Shown here: positions 33,541 through 44,257 of the stretch, in pieces
How positions within the stretch are numbered: the first letter of the stretch is position 1
How the letters are laid out: each line of letters starts with the position of its first letter
Origin: Tubiluchus corallicola
Taxonomy: Eukaryota > Priapulida > Priapulimorpha > Priapulimorphida > Tubiluchidae
DNA length: 45,000 nucleotides
Assembly: GCA_030141605.1 (NCBI GenBank)
Contig: JAQGDQ010000198.1
Coordinates: 1 to 45,000 of the forward strand
Direction: 5' to 3'
The notes under the pieces: model-generated
What the model was told of the DNA's origin: nothing
Databases searched by the model: none
Seen by the model: the letters and a program-made list of their open reading frames with translations, nothing else
Made by a program: the position numbers and the translations under genes

Positions 33541-36500
33541 GTAAGTACATTTGATTTTGCATTCTATTGCTTTCAAATAAAAATTGAAAATTTGGAGCTG
33601 CCAGATAATGTATGCTCCCGGAAAGGGCACTTCCAATGATGATGGAAGCGTTGCATCATTAAGATATTTTTGTTTTAACAGAAAGCGTTATAGAAAATCT
33701 GTACTATAATGGTAAGGTCAATTAGAGGGCTCTTGGTAGATGCGCAGACTAACGCCTTCACATGACGACACTATGGGCAAAAATTTGTTTAAATTTTTTG
33801 ATTTGACATTGATTTTCAACCGTTTGAACCAAAAACTGAAAAAGCAATGGCTTCCAAGTCTTGCTCAGACCATGCGCGAAGTTTGATAATTCTAGTTTTA
33901 TTGTTTTTTTATTTCATTGTGCAGACATTCAAAAACTCAGACGCGATTAAACGACCTGGCGTACGCACTGACTGCGTGCGTTGAGTTGCCCTAAGAATAA
34001 CTCGGTTAAATCAGGGAATTTAATTAGCAACAATAATATGCTTGATCAACCTTATCGTCAGCAGCATGCAAACAACGTGATTAAAAATTAGTTTGCATTA
34101 AAGGCCTACCAACTCCTGTGCAACGAAAGTATGATTCTATCCACTCTGTCAATATAATTATAACAATCATAAGCTGTCCAAATCTAGTGCGCACTCCATC
34201 ATGATTATAATGCATGCCTTTACCTTTCGCTTTCTGTCTTTCTTTCTTCTTCTCTCATTTACTTATTCATTTATTTACTTATTTGCTGATTTATTTATAT
34301 CGTTTTCATGATATAAAGTGTGCCTTTACCTCTCACTTTCTGTCTTTCTTCCCTTCTTTTCTCATTTACTTATTCATTTATTTACGTATTTGCTTATTTA
34401 TTTATATCGTTTTCGTTTTTCTTTGCCTCTTGATTTTTAAACGCATTTTTGCACAAAACCCAAACAAATATGGCAATTGACTCCACTTGAAATACGTATC
34501 CTCTGCTGATCATCTTTTATAGAAACATACAACCCAAGAACGTATTTACTGTCTGCTATCTTATTTCGTTAAAAAAAACTTGCAGAGCAACGTTAAAACA
34601 CAGTTTCACCAAAAATGTCACAGCCTAAGGTTCTGAGCTCGCCAATAAATCTGCAGTTGACAGGAAAAGCCCGCGAGTTTCACCGAAAGACAAGTTAGCG
34701 TTAAATTGATGTAGGACAACAACAAAAAACTGCTGCGAGTACTATATACACACTATAGTAGGAAACGGACGGCCAATATAGCCTACGACTGGCCTCGAAA
34801 CAACCTAAAAGCAAAGCTAGAAGAAATACACATTTTCCTGTACTTTAATACTTACTTATGTTTACTTATGTTGCCTTCAGGAATCGTTGTTCACATCAAA
34901 GCAAAAAGATCTTGTTAGCAACGACCACTCCGATCCCCAAGGAAAAAGCTTGGTTCTAGGCATGACTTCTCTAGACAGGAACTGCTCTCGGCTAGTACGC
35001 ATTTTACTTCGTCCTTCTGCAGTGTAATTCGAGCGCACTTCGCTTTATAGTTGGACTAGGAACGCAGCGGCTCGTTCCCTTAGATATTAATTTTTTTATA
35101 CCGAACAATAAGGTTTTTACATCTGAATCCACTTTTCGGCTTCGATGTACAGAAATGTACATAATCTTTTGCTAGAGGGTACAAAAACAACAAGTAATAC
35201 TATGAAACAATTTATTTTTTACATGAAACTCTTACTGAAACAATAGAGAGCCTAATAGAAGCTCGCGCCTCTCGCCAATCCTGCAATCCTGAGGGGTGTG
35301 ATCGGAGATCAGGATTGTACTCATGCAAGACGCGTCACAGAGCTTTTCCTTCGAATACTAAAGGTAAGGATCATCTTCGTCTCCACCGACTTTCAGAATA
35401 GTTCGACAAGGTTGAGGTCTGATGAATTTCCAGGCAGTTCAGATGGATCTGCTCCAGATATACCTCTAAAATTACAGGCTGTGCAAGACGCGCGAAGCTT
35501 CCATACGAACTATGGAGGACCTGACAGACGCGTTCTACTTCAGCAATACTTTGGTGCAATGATTTGTTACTACATTACTGCAGTAATTTTGTTACTACAA
35601 ATCATTACGTCAGTTCCTACGAATTAGAAACTCTAGCTGAGAGGTGCGACAGAGCTGTAAAAATTATTTTCTGGTGTCCAAAAAGATTCTCACAATCTAA
35701 ACTATTGACTTGCCCGTCCACAGACTAAGCATTACAACACTAAAAACACGGGCAAGTTTAAATTACGTATAATCAAACTGAACGCTATGTAAAAGTTTTA
35801 TTCCCTGCTGCTTATTTAACTGCCAATGACTTTTTCTTTTTCCTTTGCTAATTACTGCATGTTTACGCAAATTTTGTTCAGATCATTGCTCAAATCCTAT
35901 TTAGTAAACTTTGAACCGTATATTTTAAATTAATTTGAAATCTGTTTTACCAGTTTTAGATGCTGTATTTTTATTAGTCTTGTTTTAATTCTTGTATTAA
36001 TCCAGCGTTTGCTGCAATTTTATTGATAAACTATTATTATTTATTCTGTACTACTTATTATTCGTTGTTTTTGTACGCCTTAGTCCATCTTTAGACGTAA
36101 AGGTTGGTGAGTTAGCTTGGCTGTGAGCATGTACCCTTAGATTGCAACATTTTCCAAAAATGAAAGTGATACATATAATATTTTGTGCAGTAGTTAAATG
36201 TTAAACATTTGGTGATGGTATATACTGCATGAGCTTTATTATACTAACGACACGCGTGAAAAAGGTCGAGCCATATTTTGTATCATATAATTATAACGTA
36301 TTGTGCATTATATAAAGTACAGCTTTATATAAGATTATAAGATAAATTTTGCATACTGATGCGAACTTGGGTTAAAGTGTGACCTTGGCTTATTGGTGAA
36401 CAAAAGTGTAAAATTTAGTTCCTATAAATACTTCAAACATAGGTATAAATTGATGTTGCATTGACCCGGGGGCTTTTCCTAGAACCCAATCTTTACCACT

Positions 36501-39500
36501 CATGACTTTACCCTACATGTTTATGACGCGTATGTATAATAGTAATCAACGTTCATAAAGTAAATAACAATTTTATGAATTTTAGAGGCCACAATGTATT
36601 TGTTCGCTTGTTTAGTTCATAAAATTTTACCCTGACTTTCGCTGTTCCGATGTTCACTAGCTCACTAACTGCGGATTTAAACGTGGTCTAGAAGACAACA
36701 TGTTCTGCGAGACTGCAGCACACCACCGAGTTACTGCGAGAATGAAGTCAGCCAACAAAAAGCATAGGCGTAACCAATTAAAAACCGATTACCTTTTCTG
36801 TTCTTGAATTCTCCATTCACTTAAAATCTTGCAGGTGATTTTCACAAGATTAAAATATGAGCAAAAATTTTTTAAATTTTGCTATTTTGTTGGATTTGAA
36901 TTGGTAAAAATTCAAATAAAGACGTGTCATTCTCCCAAAGTAGTTCACAAATCATGCAGCCAAAAATCTTTTTAGACGGTCTACTCTACGTCATCAACAA
37001 AACTTCAGTTAAAAAATTCTTCTAGGGGTGTTTACTATTTATGCGGAGCCCATAAACTATTCTTGTCTCATTACATGATTATTTATTTACTATTTTAAAT
37101 TTATTTCATACATTTAGAAGTACAAAGCATTGTACAAAAAAATAAAACTTAGCTATACTATAAAATTACAGCAGAAACCACTAAAATATTTACACATATA
37201 CGTGCATACGCACCCACACACAAAACATAAATACACAAGGCAGATAATTAAAAAACAATACGCAAAGGCTAAAACCCAATAAAAGTTACATTTTTAAAAA
37301 GGTAAAGGTTGTTAATCGCGCAGTGCAAAACACAGTTTACACCTATTCGTCCATGTAATTGTATGCAGTCTATGCAGAATAAACTAGAGTTTGACAATAT
37401 ATATCATTAGGTAGGTCTGCCAGACCATATATAATGGATTCTGTTCTTTCTTGTAATGACATCATAGTTAGGAATACTAAAATTTACAAATCTTCCATTT
37501 ATTATAAGAAGCAGGCATTGTTTAGTCGTTTACCTTGCGTATTCACACCTCACTTGTTTTAAATTATAAAAGTGTAACACCTTATTCCATAAAACACGAC
37601 ATGAAACCCATAAAGCAGGTTAGAACGGTTATAAAGCAACTGTTTAATATACTTGTTGAAGAGTTTTTACAGTCCCATCAATCTGTGATCTGCGCTGGGT
37701 AATTAAAAACCTTCAAAAATGCAAAAAGAAGAGGCAGTAAAGGGACGAAAAGAAATGACGAGGGGACAAGTAAAGAGAAAAGAGGAAAAGAAAGGAAAAA
37801 GAGAAAAGAGAAGAGAACGAAGGGGGACGGAAAGGATTGGAAGGAAAGGGAGGGAAGAAGAGAGCCTGGGGAGCAGAAGATAGCAGAGGAGATATATATA
37901 ATAATAATAATAAATCTTTATTAAAGAAATGAACATATATACAAAAAGGTGCCTCTTTTTGCAGGCTCAGATCAACAAATTACATTTTCATATAACAAAT
38001 CTTTTAAATATTTCCAGTTTCACACTATGTACAACGAATAACATTTTATACTTAAATTAGATATAATTTCAAACGAATCACAAGTATTATACACACAAAT
38101 TAACTTTACACAACTACATAATTTATTTTTGTATACTCGAGTGGGCCTAAATTAACAATTACTTAGTATAAAATTGTCTCTGATCAGGTTAGTGAAAGCC
38201 ATTATTAAATTTTTATCAGATTGAAGCATAGGAGAGAAGCATAGGAGGGAAGCAAAGCAGAGGAGAGACAAGCAGAGCCGAGCAGAGAAGGGCAGATCAT
38301 AACAGAGCACAGCAGAAAAGAACAGAGCAGAACAGAGCAGAAAAGAACAGAACAGAACAGAACAGAACAGAACAGAACAGAACAGAACAGAACAGAACAG
38401 AACAGAACAGAACAGAGCAGAGCAGAGCAGAGCAGAGCAGAACAGAACAGAGCAGAGCAGAGCAGAGCAGAACAGAACAGAGCAGAGCAGAGCAGAACAG
38501 AAAAGACCAGAGCAGAGCAGAAGAGTAGAGCACAGCACAGCAGAGCAGAGCAGAGCAGATAATTATTATTATTATAAATCTTTTATTTAGAAATTCATTC
38601 AAATCAAGCCCTCTATTTACAGGGCAAAAGTTACATAGTATTGCAAATATTACAGTTTTTTATCACACGTAATTAACACTTAATATTGTAGTTACAATAT
38701 GAGTGAGTTAGTTCATTAGCAGAGCAGAGCAGCGCAGAGCAGCGCAGAGCAGCGCAGAACAGAACAGAGCAGATCAGAGGAGAGGAGAGGAGAGGAGAGG
38801 AGAGGAGAAGAGAAGAGACGAGACGAGACGAGACGAGACGAGACGAGACGAGACGAGGCGAGACGAGACGAGAAGAGAAGAGAAGAGAAGAGAAGAGAAG
38901 AGAAGAGAAGAGAAGAGAAAAGAAGAAAAGAGGAGAGAAACATCTTTAGTGCCAAAATCAATTAGAACATGTTTGAAAAGAAACTATTGCATTAGAGAGG
39001 CAGCTAACTATACTCTATGAACTGTAACGTTTGACATTGTTGTTGCTTTGACATCTTGAATAAGATCAAGTTCATATGGGTCATTTATTGATTGTATTAA
39101 TTTTGTTTTGGAATCTGGGCCGGTTTTAAGCCAATTTGACACATTTCTTCAAATTGGGCGCAGCGCCAAGAGGGGCCCCCTCACACGCTCGAGCCGAGGA
39201 CTCTATGATGAATTAGTATGTTTATTAACCAACATTACGGAGTACCATTACAAGTTAACACTTCATTTACTATTCACATAACCAATCCAACAAATAACAA
39301 AGTGTAAATTACCACTCTCTCTTTCCTTTAAGTACCAGATCAGTATTTAAACACCTGCACAGAATCAAATACATATTTTAAAATCAAGTTAGTATCGGTG
39401 CAATTAAATAAGTTGCCTATGTTTTAAAAGTTAAGGCCGTGCGCCAGATCATTACATGTAGTGTATCGTACAACCAAACAATATTTTATGCACTGGTGAT

Positions 39501-42500
39501 AAAAAGTCCTAAAATACCAGATGCACTTCCCTAACCAAGCCTGGCACTCGTATAAAATAGATAAGAGGAAAGTTGATTTCAATACCAATTTCTTTATGCA
39601 TACTGGGCTGTCATAATGTTGTATATTCGAAAATTTGTCGCTGTTTTTCTTTTAATTGGCTAGCAATGATGTTTTTGGTTTTCCGTCAGTAGAAATAACA
39701 GATCCTAGGTACGTGTAGGTGTTGCACGCTGATGTAGAACTACAGCTTATTTCTAAATTTTCGAAATCTTATCAGTCACCGTGTCGCGAGTGACTCGCGA
39801 GGAATTATTTTGTGACGCTTAAAAAACACGATTGTGTCATCGCTTTCGTCTTTATTTTTGTAATATTTTGTGTTTTATAGAAGATTAAACTTTCTGTTGC
39901 CGTTAAATCTTGACTTATTACGTTAATTTCTGTGAACTACAAATGAAATAAGATAACAGGAAGCGAGGAAAGAAAAATAACAAACGCTTTCCTACACACC
40001 ATTTATCACTACGAATTTCGTCTTGATATTGTTCATTGCAAGACCATACTCGTTACAAAATTCATTCACTAATTGCAGCTTCTGCTCGCACCTTGTTATA
40101 GATGAAGAAAGATAACAGAGTCGTCCATAAAAAGGAGATTTTGCAGGGATAAGCGGCCAGTGTGCACGAAGTTTCTTGATACTGTGAACGCGACGAAACC
40201 ATTCAGTCTGACATTGAATATCTATGTTTCAATGTCTTTTACTGAGCGTTTGTTTACATGTTTTATAATTTCAGTTTATCGTCTGTTTAGAAGGTACATG
40301 CACAAACAGTAGGTCAGTAATTATCTTGACTTGTAACAAAACATTTCATACAGGTTTTTAATTTCTAGAACATAATTACTGTGGCTAATGGAGGAGCCTC
40401 AAGCCCTCAACGCATTTTGGCAGGGACTGGCGCACTACACGAAGCATAAAACATCTATGTTCAGCTTTTGTAGGATAAAGGGATAGGGTAGAGGACTCTA
40501 CTAACAATTTTCTAATGGGGCCCCGCACTTCCTAGCACCGGCCCTGTTTGGAATATTATTTATAGTGTATTAAGTTACAAGAGTGTACAGTACAGTTCAA
40601 CATACAAACAAGTTTGAAACATTATATAGATTCTTTTAGAAAACTATAATGCTAGCTGGTTGTAACTCTAAATTATTCTCACTCTTTCACGATTTGTTAC
40701 ACTTTTCAGTGTTCCAAGATGTTCACGTGATGATTTTCGTCGGTTTCGGGTTTTTGATGACATTTTTAAAACGTTATGGGTACTCGAGCGTCGGCTTAAA
40801 TTTCCTCATCGCATGTTTTGTTCTGGAATGGGCTACGCTGATGATTGGCTTCTTCCATGACATACGAGAATATGGGAAAATACACATAAATGTCGTCACG
40901 TAAGTTTCTTATTCAATGTACAGCTTACACGTAAATGCTCAGCTAAAAATACATGATTTTTTTATGTTCTGACATTTCGATAAAGAGGCATTCTATAACC
41001 CAATTAAAGATTTTATTTTAGTACGTCTACATGCAGTAAATATGCCTAAGGCCAAATCACGTTGAAAACACCGGTTCTCGTCTGATCACCGAAGTTAAGC
41101 AACGTAGAGTCTGGTTAGTACTGGATGGAGGAATACCAGGTGGTGTAGGCTTGCGGGATGCCCACACTGTATCTCGACCCTAGGCGGAGGAGCTGCACAA
41201 GCAGCCAACGGCTAGAGGGCGGAGGAGGTCAAGTGACCCAACGGCCATGTGTAGGGGAGTAAACCTTCCAAATCAGGAGTGGAGCCCCGAAGACGGACCA
41301 GTGCAGAGCATGCTCACTGACTCCGGCAGCTCCTGCAGCCAACCTGGTGCCAAACGTATGGCTCCGCTTTCCTTTGGACTACACCCTGGAGACGTTCAAG
41401 GATCGCACTGCTCAGCCACAGTCGACGCTGCAGCTCCATCAATGTGATTAATAACTGACTCTCTTGGCGCACACTCCATTGTCTTCCGAGACGAAGGATG
41501 CCAACCGAATATGCCTACTAAAATGAATGGGTACCGGAAAGTAAACGCCTTTTAACTTATTGTAACTACATATAATGTGTAAAGGTATGCAGCGCTAAAT
41601 CGTAGTTACTAACTTCTGCCAAATAACATTCCACTTCCTTCAGTATTAAAGGCTCACTGCCTCGCAAGCCTAACACATTGTCTTTTTTGTTAATCGATAC
41701 TATATTGCTATGAAAGTGCATTGTTTCTAGTGTATACACTTGACTATAGTCTATTACCGAAATGTCTGCAGTGCTAGTGTCATTAATTACTAAAATTATT
41801 ATTGAACTAACTGAAGTTATTGTAAGGTGTTTTGAAACCTGTGTAACAGCAGTTTTCGTGTCTCTGTGATAAGATTTTTATATTTGCGTTTAAGTTTTAT
41901 AATACGGTAATTTGTTAGTTATAAAACGAAACCAAAGTTGACACTGTGTAGCAAGTTAACTTCTTTTTACAGGCTTCTTAGTGCTGATTTTGTGGCAGCT
42001 GCGATTCTCATCAGCTTTGGAGCTGTTCTTGGCAAGCTCAGTCCTCTACAGCTCATCATCATGACCTTCATAGAGGTCGCAGTCTTTCAAGCCAACGAGT
42101 ATATTGGCAGAGAACACTTCCACGTATGATCTAATGTTTATAGCTTTTCAGAGCTACATTAGACATGACAATAATGAGACTAAACTCTTTAATTAATAAT
42201 CACAACGCCAATTAAATAAAAATCCCAAAAAAAGAAATGAAAAGGCACAATGTTTCAGTCCACAGTGGTGGATTAAAATGTCGCATCATTTCATTTGTTC
42301 ACTGTGGCATTTTTATTAATCCCTCTAACTCGTGCCTTCTTATTATCATCATCTCTGCTGTAGTTGCTGTTTGTGTCGCGACTGTTATTATAGCTCAATT
42401 GAAACAACGCACAAACAATGGCACTGCCAATGGGAACCACCACACTGGCACTATTGGTTCCCATTGGCACTAACATTGTTTATTACAAATGCTGTTTTGG

Positions 42501-43601
42501 TAATTGTTATTGATTTTGCCGCCTTTGCAATTTTTAAATTTGAAGAACGGCGGGTAAAAGTTTAATAATAGTGTACTCAGAAAATAGCATTTGTTTATTT
42601 TAAATAGTTTTTAAAACAACTTTAATTAATTTAAATTTATTACCTAGTTTATCAAATTAACTCCTACTTCTTCACACCATAGACTAACATAAAAAGGGCA
42701 TTTGAAGTCTCATCGTCATTACTATGATTCAGTATAAAAATTATTTGCTAATTCATTGTCGGTGGTTTAATTGCAGGCCATTGATGCTGGTGATTCAATA
42801 TTTGTGCATGCGTTTGGCGCATATTTTGGCTTAGCCGTCGCTAGAGTTACATTTACCGAGGAAATATTAAATTCTGACAAAGAGGGCGCTAGTAAACAAT
42901 CTGATCTGTTTTCTATGATAGGTAAAATAATTTCCTATTTCAACAATACCGAAATCTTGCAAACTTAATTAAAGTTGTACATCGTCGGGATAGGATACAT
43001 CTTTCGAAGACTTAATTTTTCATATAAGACATATCATCGACTGAAAAATGCTAATCATACATTATGCCGCTGTTGCTGAATTTCAGGAACAGTATTTCTT
43101 TGGATCTACTGGCCTAGCTTCAACGCAGGCGCTCTAGAGGGAGATGCAAGACACAGAGCAATAATTAATACATACTACGCTATAACAGCTAGCTGTATCG
43201 CAGCTTTCTTTGTCTCATCCATGTGCCACAGGAGAGGAAAATTTGAGATGGTAAATAAAAATGTTTTAAACTTAATAGCCCACGCCTGCTTGACTTGAAC
43301 TACCGATTAATCAAGTTCAAAAAATTGAAGAGCGAACGATTTTGCAAAAAACTGAGAAGCATGTCTTTTAGTTCTTCCTACTTTTAACGCGTCAAAAAAT
43401 TATTGTATTGTGATATTAAATTGCAGATAATGTTTTGTGAGTCAGTTCTCATTAAAATTTCAGGTGCACATTCAAAATTCGACGCTTGCAGGAGGGGTTG
43501 CCGTTGGAGCTTCTGCAGACATGATGCTCTATCCGTGGGGATCCATGCTTATTGGAATGCTTGCCGGTGCCGTGTCCGTGATGGGATTTAAATTTCTCAC
43601 A
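33258..43601 (+). CDS. RHCG-like: Rh-type ammonia transporter (SLC42 family), 3' partial
   Basis: Conducts NH3/NH4+ across the plasma membrane as a trimer in the Amt/Mep/Rh superfamily. Six exons: 33258-33540, 40710-40899, 41973-42123, 42777-42921, 43087-43250, 43464-43601, all with GT..AG borders and matching phases, 357 codons. The start ATG has context AAAATGG. Diagnostic blocks: [24 protein letters not shown] (F164, equivalent to gate F130 of RhCG); [17 protein letters not shown] with D211 and H219 (D177 and first twin histidine H185 of RhCG); WPSFNAG with F268 (gate F235); [15 protein letters not shown]. The second twin histidine lies in exons beyond the window; about 120 residues are missing. 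Which Rh subfamily (RhA/B/C or a primitive Rh) is not resolved. The N-terminus before TM1 is unusually long (about 50 residues). Confidence 0.95.
34215..34420 (+). repeat. Tandem duplication of about 106 bp, pyrimidine-rich
   Basis: Copy 1 34215-34320 and copy 2 34321 to about 34420, both starting TGCCTTTACC and sharing CATTTACTTATTCATTTATT and GATTTATTTATATCGTTTTC-like blocks, with scattered differences. Confidence 0.85.
35280..35560 (-). pseudogene. Tc1/mariner transposase relic
   Basis: On the minus strand one frame reads [14 protein letters not shown] around 35380-35445, matching the (L/W)PGNSPDLNP-E block around the third catalytic acid of Tc1-type transposases. Stops occur on both sides of the block and no complete frame or ends are visible, so it is a dead fragment. 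Confidence 0.6.
37079..37150 (-). mobile_element. Retroposon 3' tail 1 with stem-loop
   Basis: On the minus strand: stem-loop GTACAATGCTTTGTAC (6-bp stem, at 37120-37135), then an AAATAAATTT polyadenylation-like string and an AT-rich repeat tail. It resembles the short 3' ends of stringent-type LINEs or the SINEs that depend on them. The 5' extent is unknown. Confidence 0.5.
37720..37893. repeat. Irregular polypurine tract
   Basis: About 170 bases almost entirely A and G on the plus strand (GGAAA, AGAGA, GGGA units). Such DNA can form triplexes. Confidence 0.85.
37899..38215 (-). mobile_element. Retroposon 3' tail 2 with stem-loop
   Basis: On the minus strand: stem-loop GCCTGCAAAAAGAGGC (37951-37966), then about 30 bases, AATAAAGATTTATT, and a TTA/TA microsatellite tail. 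The right-hand (5') boundary is placed where the purine array resumes near 38220. No coding sequence is visible. Confidence 0.55.
38220..38561. repeat. AGAAC/AGAGC pentanucleotide array
   Basis: Roughly 65 pentamers on the plus strand, with a homogeneous AGAAC block near 38340-38415 and mixed AGAGC/AGAAC around it. The complement gives spurious long frames of C, S, L and F residues. Confidence 0.95.
38562..38718 (-). mobile_element. Retroposon 3' tail 3 inserted within the pentanucleotide array
   Basis: On the minus strand: stem-loop GCCCTGTAAATAGAGGGC (38608-38625), then AAATAAAAGATTTATAATAA, ending in an ATA/ATT tail. AGAGC pentamers border both sides, so it landed inside the array. Stem bases differ from tail 2 while pairing is kept. 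Confidence 0.6.
38719..38940. repeat. Pentanucleotide array with successive unit types
   Basis: Runs in order through AGAGC/GCGCAG, GAGGA, GACGA and GAAGA pentamers, each block nearly pure, then stops abruptly at unique sequence near 38940. Confidence 0.95.
39107..40554. mobile_element. hAT-type element, 1.43 kb, with 8-bp target duplication
   Basis: The element proper is 39115-40546, starting CTGGGCCGGT and ending ACCGGCCCTG. It is flanked by perfect copies of TTTGGAAT at 39107-39114 and 40547-40554. GGGGCCCC blocks lie near both ends (39175 and 40518). CAGGGCCGG ends with an 8-bp duplication are typical of hAT elements. No transposase frame survives; it is non-autonomous or decayed. It lies 155 bp before Rh exon 2. 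Confidence 0.85.
40710..40899 (+). CDS. RHCG-like: Rh exon 2: TM2-TM3
   Basis: 190 nt after ACTTTTCAG, donor GTAAGT. Encodes [40 protein letters not shown] and [20 protein letters not shown], the most recognisable Rh signature. Confidence 0.96.
40900..41972 (+). other. Rh intron 2 containing a 5S-headed SINE
   Basis: 1073 bp. The SINE at 41049-41507 fills nearly half; the remainder is ordinary AT-rich intron. Confidence 0.6.
41039..41517 (+). mobile_element. 5S-rRNA-derived SINE with 10-bp target duplication
   Basis: The element occupies about 41049-41507. Its first 100 bases are a diverged 5S rRNA: TCTCGTCTGATCACCGAAGT, TAAGCAACG, CTGGTTAGTACTGGATGGAG, GAATACCAGGTGGTGTAGGC. These correspond to the A box, intermediate element and C box of the internal 5S promoter. 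The head is about 15-20 bases shorter than real 5S, so it is not a 5S gene. A GC-rich body of about 350 bp follows, ending GTCTTCCGAGACGAAGGATG CCAACCG. Direct repeats AATATGCCTA flank it at 41039-41048 and 41508-41517. This is the layout of SINE3-class elements. Confidence 0.85.
41973..42123 (+). CDS. RHCG-like: Rh exon 3: TM4-TM5
   Basis: 151 nt after TTTTTACAG, donor GTATGA. Encodes [40 protein letters not shown] and [10 protein letters not shown]. Contains the phenylalanine-gate residue F164. Confidence 0.94.
42124..42776 (+). other. Rh intron 3 with a strong hairpin
   Basis: 653 bp. Contains the 69-nt hairpin at 42413-42481; otherwise AT-rich. Confidence 0.6.
42413..42481. repeat. 69-nt hairpin with two-part stem
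   Basis: Outer stem AAACAATG/CATTGTTT (8 bp), a 4 x 4 internal loop, inner perfect stem TGCCAATGGGAACCA / TGGTTCCCATTGGCA (15 bp, 42425-42439 and 42455-42469), terminal loop of 15 nt. It could be a microRNA-like precursor or a tiny MITE. Confidence 0.75.
42777..42921 (+). CDS. RHCG-like: Rh exon 4: TM6 with the first pore histidine
   Basis: 145 nt after AATTGCAG, donor GTAAAA. Encodes [40 protein letters not shown] and QSDLFSMI. D and H are eight residues apart, as in RhCG. Confidence 0.95.
43087..43250 (+). CDS. RHCG-like: Rh exon 5: TM7-TM8
   Basis: 164 nt after AATTTCAG, donor GTAAAT. Encodes [40 protein letters not shown] and [15 protein letters not shown]. The HRA-INTYYA motif is strongly conserved in Rh proteins. 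Confidence 0.95.
43464..43601 (+). CDS. RHCG-like: Rh exon 6: TM9 and start of TM10
   Basis: 138 nt (46 codons) after AAATTTCAG, donor GTAACA after codon ACA. Encodes [40 protein letters not shown] and GFKFLT. The family continues with a PFL...DTCGVHNLHG block that is absent from the remaining 1.4 kb. Confidence 0.94.
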
Positions 43602-43977
43602 GTAACAATTGCGTTATTATAATCTTAACATACTAAACATATGTATGGCGGATACTCATGCCCATAACTAAAATAACTACAAGTGTGCTTTTAGAACTCC
43701 GCCCACATGTACTATTTCCCCCAATAACTAACAACTAACGACGAGCACGACACATCATTTTTCTCGCAATTTGAGTGACAAGAAGGACACGTGTTTTTTG
43801 TGAGAAAACATTTGCTAACTTTCTGCCATGAAAGATATACAATAAAAATGCCTATTCGACACAAAACTGTGTTGTTTTGGCTAAATATTTATCATATATG
43901 ATATGATATCGTTGAAGCTACGTTGGACAACGAATAGCAAGGTACATCTATCCTTAGCAGTGTGCAATTGTTGTGCA

Positions 43978-44257
43978 AAATGACCTATGTGTCCAAAATG
44001 ACCAATGTGTCCAAAACAACTAGTGTCCAAATTACCTATAGATCCAAATGCCCTATGTGTTCAAATTACCTGTGTCCTCATAGTCTTTGTCCAAATGATC
44101 TATGTGACTAAATTACTTACGTATCCAAATAGCCTGTGTCTAAATGATCTATGTATCCAAATCACCTACATTTCCAAATGGTGTTTGTGCCCAAAATACT
44201 TACGTGCCCAAAGTATCTTATGCCCAAATGATCTGTGTTCAAAAATTTCGTGGCTGG
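43978..44257 (+). repeat. Degenerate minisatellite, unit about 17 bp
   Basis: Around 16-18 diverged copies of a unit like TGACCTATGTGTCCAAA, recognisable from the recurring (T/G)TCCAAA(A/T) core. It translates into a spurious repetitive frame. Confidence 0.85.

Larger units (their letters stand above)
33541..40709 (+). other. 7.2-kb first intron of the Rh gene, repeat-rich
   Basis: Contains a tandem duplication (34215-34420), a Tc1/mariner relic (35280-35560), three minus-strand retroposon tails (37079, 37899, 38562), polypurine and pentanucleotide arrays (37720-38940) and a hAT element (39115-40546). 33541-34200, 34430-35270 and 35600-37070 show no recognised feature. Confidence 0.65.

Noticed and set aside
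38152-38961. Long minus-strand frames rich in C, S, L and F
   Set aside because: They are translations of the AGAAC/AGAGC/GAGGA pentanucleotide arrays, open in several frames at once with no protein character.
41051-41152. Functional 5S rRNA gene
   Set aside because: About 15-20 bases short, diverged in the stem regions, and fused to a SINE body within a target-site duplication.
41247-41447. 66-codon plus-strand frame
   Set aside because: It lies wholly inside the SINE body, whose higher GC content lengthens chance frames.
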